From contig NC_020174.2 of NCBI RefSeq assembly GCF_000224145.3, positions 4,531,026 through 4,595,025 on the forward strand: a DNA stretch of 64,000 bases, written 5' to 3'. Positions 24,279 through 49,355 of the stretch are shown piece by piece (within the stretch, counting starts at the first letter, position 1; each line of letters opens with the position of its first letter). The translations under genes were made by a program, and so were the position numbers. A model generated the notes under the pieces. The model saw nothing but the letters and a program-made list of their open reading frames with translations. It did no database searches and was not told the DNA's origin. This DNA comes from Ciona intestinalis. Taxonomy: Eukaryota; Chordata; Ascidiacea; Phlebobranchia; Cionidae.

Positions 24279-24290
24279 TGTGACGTCACA
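24279..24290. promoter_or_regulatory. Palindromic CRE (TGTGACGTCACA)
   Basis: A full CREB/ATF consensus embedded in a 12-bp perfect palindrome. It sits in the 521-nt space between the divergent start codons at 24138 (minus) and 24660 (plus), nearer the former, so it could serve either gene. Confidence 0.55.
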
Positions 24291-24659
24291 ATTCTCCCCA
24301 ATAACAAAGTTTGACCCAAAAATTACGCAAAACGTTATTTTTTGTTGTGTGTTTTCCTTTTACGTCGCTATTCGTTTTCTGGTTACCGTATGAACTATTC
24401 GTCGTGTACATTCGAAACGAAAAACGCAATATGCAAAAGTAATTTTGTGAACCCTATTCATGCGTTGAAATAATATTTGTTTTTAAAATCATATAGTTAT
24501 TTATAAACTTCGTTAATATTTTTACAGGACTCAAAGGGATACAGTTGCAATGCGACCAGCATGTCAAACTTCAACGAAGAACAATAAACTTTCAGACAAT
24601 ACAGAACTTTCAGAACAATCGTACAAATTTTCCCAACAACACAGTTAATTCCCAATTTA

Positions 24660-27600
24660 ATGGATACAGAAAAAACTGCAGTTAACGAAATCAACTGTTT
24701 TCAACACAAACAACAACAACAACAACAACATAAAAGGCCAAGGACAAAAGAATCAAGAGTGGTAGTTACAATTTTACACAAGAGGAACCAAGAACATATC
24801 ATAATGTCGCCTCATTCGTCGACGGCAGATGCTCAATTGCCTCTGTCTTTGAAGATAGCAAGCGCAGGAATGGCCGGTTGCACCGCTGACCTCATGACCT
24901 TTCCCCTAGACACAGTGAAAGTTTGGCTTATGGTAAATTACACATTAACTACTTGTAACCATTGTTAACTTCAAATAAAGTTTAAACAAGGTTTTTCTTG
25001 GTCTTATTTTTAAGTGCAAAGTAATTATTTGCCTTTTCTAGTGTTTTGTTTTACGTTACCATCTCTATAAACTTAACTTCTATAGGTCCGTGGAGAAGAA
25101 GCGAAACCAGTAGCTGCCAACCCTTCATCATCACTGCCCACGAAATTCGCTCCTGTGGAGAGCGCACGGGAATCATCTACTGGTATCTACAAACGGCAGG
25201 CAGTCGCTTTATCACAAAAGCTTGATAAACCTGGTTTGAAAAAGTTCTTTAGACCAACAACCATGACAACCTCCCTGCAAAAGAAAACCACAGCCATCAG
25301 GTTCTCAGCTTACAACGCCAAGCTTTCGAAGATTGTACCATCGCCCATCAAGCCCTATGGCGCAGCACGCACCAACTTTGGTGTTGCGGCTGTAGCCCAA
25401 AGCCAATCTACTGCCTCACGGTCCTCTGCTGGCTTGGTCCGCACCGTAATCAACGGGGTAAAGCAGAACGGCTTCCTCAGTCTTTATGGTGGTTTTGCTG
25501 CAGGATTGCAGCGCCAAGTGTCATTTTGCGCTGTAAGAATTGGCCTCTACGATTCAGTGAAGGGATTCTACATGCAGCTGATACCGAGTAAGTTTACCGA
25601 CAGACAATGGCGTTTCTGACTTTAATTACTGTTTCACCAAAATATTGAGTTATCAGGTTTTCAATAAACGAAATATTTTACCCAACACCGGTGCTGTAAC
25701 GACTAACGTTGCCCGGCCACACGAGGATAAATTAATTACATTCTTTCACTCCGTACTTTACCCACAGCCTCGACAAACAGCAAGCAAGTCCCACAGAGAA
25801 TTTTGGCGGGTGCTACAACTGCCATCATGGCCGCCACAATGTTCCAGCCTACTGAAGTAGTGAAGATCAGAATGCAAGCCCAGACGCGTCTTCCCGCCTC
25901 TCAAAGAACATACACGTCATCAGTACAAGCATACAGGTAATCGGATATAGCAGTTACATTTTAATACAGGTTGGATGCTTTATAAATTACGGAACCAAGT
26001 TCGCTTTAAAAATTACGAAACGAATGTTAAATGGAACTAAACAATAAACCTATATTATGGGGAACGACTTTGTTTACTGTCACATGGGGATGAAAAATGA
26101 GAATAAAAACTTGTCTCATATTACCCAACTGTACTATATACCTATAAATCTCACAATTCATACTAAACTAACATGATTTCACCAGTATATATTTTGAATT
26201 AGTAAGTGGATGAAAGTCAAGCTATGTACTGAACATATTTTTGGCACAGGAGCATATTTCGTCATGGTGGTATACCCGAGCTATGGAAAGGTCTTGGCGC
26301 TAATGCAACGCGGCTGTCAGTCGTTAACGTCAGTGAATTGGTGACCTACGACCTAGTGAAGGAGTTCATTCTGGATCATAAGATTTTAAACGATAATCCG
26401 ATCTGCCATTTCACCTCTGCGTTTATTTCAGGTAAGATAGGTTTTGTTTTAACCTTTAGTTATTTTTAGCCACATATTACCCAGGCGACATTAACCAACA
26501 CGAAACACAGTCATACTAGATTGCATGCACCGTATCTTACACTGCCACGTCCTGGTTTGACACGACATATATCAACATAAGCCGCCTCTTACACTGCCAT
26601 GTCCTGGTTTGACACGACATATATCCACACATACCAACATAGAGTCCGTCGTTACGCTTTTTTAGTATTTGTATGGCCCTGGCGTACCAGTACAAAAACA
26701 AAGATACTGTAAAATTAACTAATGCAAAGTCGGTGTAATTTAAAACCGTGGAAACACGTTCAGTACGTATGATGACACATAACCTGCATAAATAACCCCA
26801 TCAAAGGAATTCCGCAAAAATGTAACAAAATATCAGCGTTTTATTAAAAAAACAACTTTATGTTTACAATGACGTAGGTTTGTTTGCTTGGTGGTCACAG
26901 AGCAATAAAATATAAATTGTTGCATGCAATCCTGTGTTGCAGATACGTTATGAAAAGCAAACGACATCTAATTAGGTCACCATGTTAGTCATGCATCAAC
27001 AATATACGTAGTTGTAGTTACAGCTGAAGTAATTACGTCATTGAAAGCGTATTTCCTCGGCGTTAATTTAATAACGATGAGTTACAGACAGTATCTGCAA
27101 TGTTGCAATTTATTATAACGAACCATCTTAAACTAAAACAATAGTAATTGTTTTCTAACTGTTTTATATTGCATCAGTGCTACAATGTACACTAATATGG
27201 ACTAACGTAAGCTACTTTCTCTTTTTAATCATCTCACTGATGCAGGTTTCGTTACAACATTGGTAGCGTCTCCCGTCGATGTTGTAAAAACGAGATACAT
27301 GAATTCACCGTTGGGTACATACAAGAACCCAATACATTGCACCAAGACTTTGTTTATGCAGGAAGGAATGAAGGCTTTTTATAAAGGGTGAGTACTCAGA
27401 CGGAGACTCGTTTGCATACCTACATTCCTTATTACCCACACTTTAAAAATAAGCGACATAATTCAAAGTTTTATTCCTTTGTCATTTAACTATTTTATTT
27501 TATCAGGTTCGGTAATTTGAATGACAAAATGTTTTTTTTTAGTAAAACTTTTAAGCCTATATAACACATTTACCCCTCGCAGGTTTGTGCCTTCGTACCT

Positions 27601-27721
27601 TCGTCTTGGAACTTGGAATATCGTGATGTTTGTATCGTATGAAGAGTACAAGGTCCTGGCACACGCATACAACAACCAGCATCGTGTCAAGAAAATTAAC
27701 CATGTTGCCGCTACATCTTAA
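24660..27721 (+). CDS. UCP: Mitochondrial uncoupling protein (UCP1-3 type) with expanded matrix loop
   Basis: An inner-membrane carrier of the SLC25 family; UCP1-3 relatives conduct protons or exchange anions. Exons are 24660-24932, 25086-25587, 25768-25936, 26250-26431, 27246-27387 and 27583-27721, all in phase, giving 468 aa. Three carrier signatures are intact: PLDTVK (82-87), PTEVVK (286-291) and PVDVVK (385-390). UCP1-3 hallmarks are GLQRQVSFCAVRIGLYDSVK, CHFTSAF, SPVDVVKTRYMNS and GFVPSYLRLGTWNIVMF. Two oddities stand out. The loop after helix 1 holds about 115 residues, roughly 90 more than usual, and is basic and Ser/Ala-rich. The motif after PLDTVK reads VWLMVRGE where relatives have VRLQ(I/V)xGE. 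The start is uncertain: ATG 24660 follows an in-frame stop and adds a polyglutamine tract, while ATG 24804 (MSPHSSTADAQLP) matches the family's normal N-terminus and would give 420 aa. Confidence 0.93.
26534..26640. repeat. Tandem duplication, ~53-bp period
   Basis: The block beginning CTTACACTGCCACGTCCTGG is repeated once about 53 nt downstream with one substitution in its core (CACGT to CATGT). It lies in the UCP intron between exons 4 and 5. Confidence 0.8.
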
Positions 27722-28380
27722 AATGTAGCAGTATGTATACACCGTCTCATACACAGTATTGTACATATCTGCATATCATGTTGTACATATATAGAGAGAC
27801 GATGTAAGCGACACAACTATAACCACCGAAAAACGTTATAGAACTATGGCCATACACAGATATGTAAAATAATCATGGATTGTACACAGCACAGATCGTG
27901 ACGTTAAACCTCAAATATATATATATGTGTGTCTTGCACACCTTGTATCACATGCCGTACTGGTGATCTTCGTATTTTAACAACATTTCGTAAAACTTGC
28001 GTACCGTGTACGCCTTTTTGGAAGCTGTACTGGCAGCTGTTCCACAACCTATATTCGTTTTTATTTTTTTTTTCTTAAATTTTAGTACCGAGTGCTTTCT
28101 GTGCACTTACTTGCTGTAAACATTGCGCCAGAGCAACACTTTTTAAGTTACTTTAAATATTTTACTGATTCAAACGCACAGCTAATCATGAAACTGCAAT
28201 GATTTATCCCATTTGCGTTACTCCGCTTCCACAAAAATAAAAGAAATTCTTACGCTAAAACAGTTTGGATTTTTGTATATAGTTACTATGGATGGGATGA
28301 GATACAAACTTCCGAGTATTTACGGTCCAATATTCGATGACGTCATTTAACTAATTTACTGTGGTGAAACATATGAAATT

Positions 28381-28545
28381 ATATAGTGGAATAAGGGAAG
28401 ATGGGACACCTTCAACACGAAATATCCAGATATCCTAATCGTAGGCTATTTTAAACAATTAAACAGCCCCATGTGGAGTCGTAAAAATATTGTTTTATAT
28501 TTCTTTGAATTTTCTTTGTTTACTTCTAAATGGAATGAAAAGGTG
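28381..28545 (+). mobile_element. MITE-like element, degraded copy 5
   Basis: Left end GGAAGATGGGACACCTTC and interior (ATATCCAGATATCCTAATCG, TTTAAACAATTAA) match the family. The right end keeps only AAAAGGTGT before diverging. Confidence 0.6.
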
Positions 28546-29764
28546 TTAATTAAAAACCTGTCAATCAAGACTGGTCGAGTGCATATAAATAGCGGCGCAC
28601 CGCTATTGACCACATGTCATCAAAGGTTGATACTCGGTTTTTACACCATTATGGTATTCAGAAATACGAAGTGGGCAGATTGAAACGTAGTATTGGCGCG
28701 TAAATGTCTCGTTATGAATACGTTTAAATTTAATTCATATTTCTTTTTATGGTATTGTTACTTGTGGCCAGGCGTGTAAAATGTATAGGCCTAAATCGTT
28801 TTTTATTTAATTTTAAATTCACAGACTGCATTTCAAACAAACAATAAGTCTGTCTGTTTAGACTTGGACAATTTGAAGAATCGTATAAGTTCTCCAAAGA
28901 CGTTTTTTGAAATAAAAACAAAATACTTTGTTGACACTTTATAAGTATGTGGAAAAATCAATGAATCCGAGGCGAACGTTAAAATAGGGCACTTGTCCAC
29001 CAACAAATAAAAGGAAAATGTGAATTTGCCCATAAATTATTACACGCCAGTTGTAACATGTATGTGAAATTGTAAATTGTTTCCACTAAACCTTATTCTC
29101 ACTCAGAAGTTGTTAGTTTCAATAAATTGAATCTTTGTGTTTGTGTAATAAGTGTGAAAGATATCTTCTGAAAATTGTTTGCATACTTTGTTGGTGCAAG
29201 GTGTATTATAAGTGTGAAAAGGAACTTTTGGCGGTTGTTGTATATATAGACATGTTGTTGCTGCCAGGTATATTATTGTGTGAAAGACACCTTTTAAAAG
29301 AGACACTCATACTTTGTATCAGCCACACATTACCAATTGGTTGTTTGTGTATACTCAAACACCCTTTCATCAGTAGTACATCAACATTGACAGAAAAGCC
29401 AACGAGAAGTTTCATTTGTGCGGATACCAAGAAATATAAAAAGGATTTTCATAATTATTGGTAATACGTAGGTATTTCCTCCCCACAATTTAAAATCTTG
29501 ACCACCGCTACATGTCGCTAGAGAGAAATCATGGTTACGTCATTTCACGGAAACTTGTAGGTTGGTTGGTTGGTAACTTGATTGTGTTTAATTTGTTTTA
29601 ATTATTGTTTCTTTCATATTATTTTTGTTAAACAAATCATAAAATGATCTTCAAGTTACAGGTTATGGCTTACCTTAAAGTTTGTCGGCTTTTATGCACA
29701 ACACTAACGTTATAGCGTTTACTATTAGTTATGAATAAGAATGATGAATGTAACTTGTTTATCT

Positions 29765-29862
29765 TCACATGGCGGGGTAGCGACAGTCGTTATAACACGG
29801 GTGTTCTGTTTCATACACCTCGTGCACGTTTACGAGTTACCATGTATGTAACTTGTGGGTGA
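29765..29862 (-). mobile_element. SINE-tail fragment
   Basis: Reverse-orientation fragment sharing GACAGTCGTTATAACACGGG, CACCTCGTGC and GTTACCATGTATGTAACTT with many other copies in this window. The tRNA-like head is missing here. Confidence 0.6.
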
Positions 29863-29934
29863 TTTGATTAGTTTGTATATACTTTAGCCTTCACAGTCGA
29901 ACGTCTTAACCTCTTTCATTGTTACCAACTTACC

Positions 29935-35274
<5,340 letters not shown>

Positions 35275-35612
35275 AAACACTGGATTTTAGAAAGATAGTT
35301 TTCAACGGAATATACTTTCTTACGCACAAGGTTCTAAACTTGCGCAAATTTTTGTTTCAAAAGATAGTTTTTCATTATTTTTTTCCTTAGATAGTGTGTT
35401 GCAGTTCCCATTAGTTTCACCACTTCAAAGTTATGGAGCCTGCTTTATATAAAGCATGTTATTAAAGTAAATTTCATCAACCTGTTATGTTGTTAAATTT
35501 CAATTTGTTAAGGTTTATTTTAATTCTCTGTTTTTAAATCTTGTATCCAACCACAAGTCTCAGCTTAAAACGTCTGAATCGAATTTAAATGTTTTGGTTT
35601 TGCGTCAACCCA

Positions 35613-35855
35613 GTAACATTGATCAGTGTTCGGGGGCTTGCATCGTATCCGAAGGATACCAGATTCGATGATGGATACTGATATGCATATGTGTCCTTGG
35701 GCAAGACACTTAATGACAATTGCCCCAACTCAGTGGCCAACAATGAGTTGTCTAAATGGCCATCCATACATAAACAACAACTAGACATATACATATCTGT
35801 GTTATAGCGACTCGTTGCCCCGCGATGCAAGGATAAAGCAAGGTGCATTTATTTA
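35613..35855 (+). mobile_element. Composite SINE-like element downstream of CNPPD1
   Basis: Contains a B-box-like word (AGATTCGATGATGG), the body word GGGCAAGACACTTAATGACA, and the tail GTTATAGCGACTCGTTGCCC followed by AAGGATAAA. The last two parts are shared with the copies in the protease gene. Confidence 0.6.
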
Positions 35856-36002
35856 AGCCACTCCCCTTTAAAGTTAAAATAGTTCTAGCACCTTGAATCT
35901 TCCCAGGCCAATTGCATTCGTCTGTTCATTCCCACGCCGCTGGTGCAGGTTTATTTATATCAGAAATGCAAGTGTGAAACAAACCATCTGTTGCCAAACT
36001 TG

Positions 36003-36011
36003 TATAAAAGG
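36003..36011 (+). promoter_or_regulatory. TATA box of the serine protease gene
   Basis: TATAAAAGG lies 61 nt upstream of the ATG at 36064, which places a start site around 36033 and gives a short leader. This is a typical strong promoter for a digestive-type secreted enzyme. Confidence 0.7.
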
Positions 36012-36063
36012 CTCGCGCGTTGAAGAGTTCATATTCTATCAATTTACGTTGGCGGAAATAATC

Positions 36064-38445
36064 ATGTTGTTCTACTTGTTAGCTTTCGTAGCTCTGGCTT
36101 CGGGTAAGTGTTTTTCATGTTTTTTTTATTGTCGTGGCAAAGTGGTAAGCGAACATTAATCTAACCAAGAGGGTATATATGTTCGAGACTCGATGCTGCT
36201 ATCATCGTGTCCGTGTTTGTCTCATACACACAGCATGGGTTGTCTAACTTGTCATCTATAAAGTTCATCCACAAAGTTGGTAACTTGTAAACGGGCAAGA
36301 GGTGTATGTAACAGAACACCCGTGTTATAACGACTGTCGTTGTCCCACCACACCAGGATAACTGAGTTGCATCCATTTTTTCCAGCCACCCCTATGCCTT
36401 CTGTTATTCAACCAAGGTTCATGGGTTTGCACCCTACTGAAAAGATTGTTGGTGGTCAGCAATCCAGCCTTGGTCAGTTCCCATGGCAGGTGGGTTGTAT
36501 GTACTGTGGTATGCGATGCTGGTCTCCGTCTGAAATTTAGCCATATCTTCTTTTTTTAGCCATAAACCCAAGTCCCTATATATGTCGATGTATTTCTGTG
36601 AAATCATAAAACCTATTTGTTTATATAGCTACTGCTATTCCTTTCTCTTAGTTGTTTTAGTAACTTGATACCTGTTGTCATATTCGAAGGGATAAATAAA
36701 ACTTATTATATTTACATAGGTGAGCATGCAGCAGTTTGGCAGACACTTCTGCGGAGGTTCCTTGATCGCCAAGAAATTCGTCATGTGTGCCGCACATTGC
36801 CAAATCAGCGCGTAAGTGACAGTGTGTTTATTTGCCATCAGAACACCGTTATAACGAACGTGGTTGCCCTGCCGTGTGAGGATAAATAAGTTATATATAT
36901 GTGTTGACTCGAGGGGATATGAAACATACCACGCGCAGACAGTAGCCTAAGTTAAATTTATCCTTTTATTTAAAAACAATCATTTCCCCAGTGGAGTTAC
37001 TGCAAACCTTGGAGCCGTGAACTACAACCAACCGGAGCAAACAATCGGCCAACAAACCTTCACCCCTCACCCACAGTACAATAGCAACACCTTCGACTAC
37101 GATTATGCTGTTATCACTTTGGCTTCTGAAGCAACATTGGGTGGAAATGTAAGTCTTGTCTTCATATCGCTTTAAGACAAATTGCGTTTATTTTCAATTT
37201 GTATATTATATATAGACACAAAAGACAGCTTGACTTATATTATATGAGAAACATACTGTGCCGAGACGTACCACTGTGGTTGCTGGGATTTTGGCCAGAG
37301 TTTGTCTATTTTCTCAACCTTTAATTTCATTTTTAAACCCAGCTATTTTAGTTGTAAATAGTTACAAAGAAGCCTCAAATGGTTTTAAGAATGACCCATG
37401 GCAAAAATATGACGTTGTAATAAATTGTGACCGTATTTTATATAAATAAATGTCGGCAATTGAAATCACAAACTTTTATGATAAATTAACTAACTTGATT
37501 CCAGGTGAATACAATTAAATTGGCAGCACAAGGCAAAGAATATACAGGAATGGCTTCAACTTCTGGATGGGGTTACACCACTCAGTTCAGTAAGTCCAAA
37601 TTGAGTCATCTAATTTCTTCTTTTAGGATAAACGTTTTACCCGCGTTTGGCCAGGCTGTTGTAAATTGTTTTGCACGCATGCCTGGAGCACTCAGGTTAC
37701 GAGTTCGATGCTCGTCTCTGCCGCCATTGTGGGCGTTTTATTATTTTAGCAAGACATATAAAGGCAATTGCTCCAACCCAGTGGTTCCCTACTATAGGTT
37801 ATCTTGTCGTAAGCCATACATGAAAATAAAATGATCCACAAAGTTAAATACTTGGTAACCTGTAACACATAAGATGTATATATACACTTTTTCTCTTTGT
37901 AGACCAACAGACACCAACGATGATGCAATACAGCGACATTCCATTGGTATCTCAGACAAGCTGCCAGTCTGTTTGGGGAAGCGTGATTACTATCACCAAC
38001 CGAATCCAATGCGCTGGTGGTAACGGTCAAATCAGCTCTTGCATGGTACATATAGTGCACTCAAACATATTGGATGCTGTTTCTTAATTACCCGCAAACT
38101 TACATACGTGGTAACTTGAACCAGGCACGAGTTGTATATATGTAACAGAACAAATATTGTTGCCCTGTCACGAAAGTATAAATAAGCTACATACGTGGGA
38201 ACCCGCAAACGGGTACGAGGTGTATGCAACGTAAAAGTTACATTCATTCGTTCTTTTATGTCGAACATTTGTTAATTATCTTTAAACAGGGCGACTCTGG
38301 CGGCCCATTGACCATCAAGGACAATGGTGAAGACATTCTTATTGGAGCCGTATCATGGGTACAAAGCAACTGCAGCCCCAACTACCCTGGTGGTTACGCT
38401 AAGATATCCGCACAGAGATCTTGGATTGACTCAATCATGAGCTAA
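36064..38445 (+). CDS. Secreted chymotrypsin-fold (S1) serine protease precursor
   Basis: Exons are 36064-36103, 36386-36489, 36720-36811, 36992-37148, 37505-37589, 37903-38045 and 38290-38445, in phase throughout, giving 258 aa. Residues 1-15 form a signal peptide (MLFYLLAFVALAS). A short propeptide ends at Lys33, and activation would expose IVGG. The catalytic triad is His74 (CAAHC), Asp116 (DYDYAVITL) and Ser210 (GDSGGPL). Cysteines fit the core disulfides 42-58, 168-182 and 191-220 (chymotrypsin numbering). Ser204 occupies the position-189 site and Val-Gly replaces the usual Gly-Gly at 216/226, so the pocket looks chymotrypsin- or elastase-like, not trypsin-like. Likely role: extracellular protein digestion or processing. 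Introns 1, 5 and 6 carry SINE copies. Poly(A) signals (AATAAA) are at 38465 and 38482. Confidence 0.95.
36130..36362 (+). mobile_element. tRNA-derived composite SINE in protease intron 1
   Basis: An A-box-like TGGCAAAGTGG (36135-36145) and a B-box-like GTTCGAGACTC (36181-36191) have tRNA-like spacing. They are followed by the family body and by the tail ACACCCGTGTTATAACGACT with AGGATAA. This is the best full-length copy in the window. Confidence 0.7.
37646..37890 (+). mobile_element. tRNA-derived composite SINE in protease intron 5
   Basis: A head with the B-box-like GAGTTCGATGCTC near 37701 is followed by the CAATTGCTCCAACCCAGTGG body word and a decayed tail (CTTGGTAACCTGTAACACAT). Confidence 0.65.
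38085..38245 (+). mobile_element. SINE-tail copies (two in tandem) in protease intron 6
   Basis: Two partial copies of the tail (CATACGTGGTAACTTGAACC and ACATACGTGGGAACCCGCAA) abut each other between exons 6 and 7. Confidence 0.6.
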
Positions 38446-38464
38446 ACGATCTTTTCGCTTAACA

Positions 38465-38487
38465 AATAAATTAAGCGATGAAATAAA
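38465..38487 (+). terminator. Two poly(A) signals of the protease gene
   Basis: AATAAA at 38465-38470 and again at 38482-38487, 20 and 37 nt after the stop codon. This implies a very short 3' untranslated region. Confidence 0.65.
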
Positions 38488-38599
38488 CGAATAATTAAAG
38501 ATTAATCTAGTTATCTATTGCTGCAAGGCGGTTAATCGTTTAAGTTGAAACCAGTCATTTTTCTGTAAAAGATAAAAACGCTGTTGAAACTGGAACGAC

Positions 38600-38875
38600 A
38601 TTGATAGGGGGTTCGAATGTCGACGCTGCCAGCATTTGTGATAAGCTTTTGGGCAAGAAACTTAACCACAAACATAATATGGTAACTCGTAAGCCGGCAC
38701 AAGGTGTATGAAATAGAATACCCGTATTATAAGACTGTCGTAGCTCTGGCACGCGAGGATGTGTAAGTTACATACGTGGTATCCCGTAAGCGGGTAGGCT
38801 ACGAGGTGAGAGGTGCATGAAAACGCCCGTGTTATAACGAATGTAGTTGCCAAGTTTACAGCAAGAAGCAAGTTA
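38600..38875 (+). mobile_element. tRNA-derived composite SINE between the protease and ABL
   Basis: A B-box-like GGTTCGAATGTCG (38607) is followed by the GGGCAAGAAACTTAACCACA body and two tail modules (GTATTATAAGACTGTCG; CCGTGTTATAACGAATGTAG). Confidence 0.65.
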
Positions 38876-39280
38876 CTTTTATGATGCGGTTGGCTTAGTT
38901 TAATGTGTGGGAAGTTTTCTATGCCATTCACAAGTTGTATAAGCTTTAAACTAAACTATACGCTATCGGGGACGAAATGATTTTCTTGTACACCATATAA
39001 TATGCGAAAGTCTTGAGGTTTGGAAAAAGACTTGGTATATGGAAGGGAAGAGCAGGGGAAGAGTGAGTGTTAAAGTGTTACTGCACATTATACAGACCAA
39101 ACTGAAAGTTGTTGTTGTGTATTATTCGTAATTCTTTTAAATTCTTTAATTTTATTAAAACTACACATTAGGGTTATTAAAGGCGATAGTTGTATAGATC
39201 TATAGAGGCGCTTGGACCAAATTTACATGCTAAGGAAAATTCTTTATGTTTTGATATTGTAATGGACATATTCCTTTAAA

Positions 39281-49355
<10,075 letters not shown>

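Larger units (their letters stand above)
27722..29934. other. UCP 3' region and spacer to CNPPD1
   Basis: An AATAAA at 28236-28241 is a probable UCP poly(A) signal. A MITE-like fragment lies at 28381-28545 and a SINE-tail fragment near 29765-29862. A palindromic CRE core (ATGACGTCAT) is at 28337-28346. I see no further gene; open frames near 29135-29464 show no protein-like motif. Confidence 0.45.

Noticed and set aside
29135..29464. 109-residue plus-strand open frame with many Cys and Leu
   Set aside because: It sits in simple, TGTG-rich spacer sequence containing a loosely repeated ~90-nt unit (GTGTGAAAG...). No start context, splice signals or recognisable domain.
37505..37834. 109-residue frame extending protease exon 5
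   Set aside because: Only 37505-37589 is exon; the remainder is read-through into the intron and its SINE copy.
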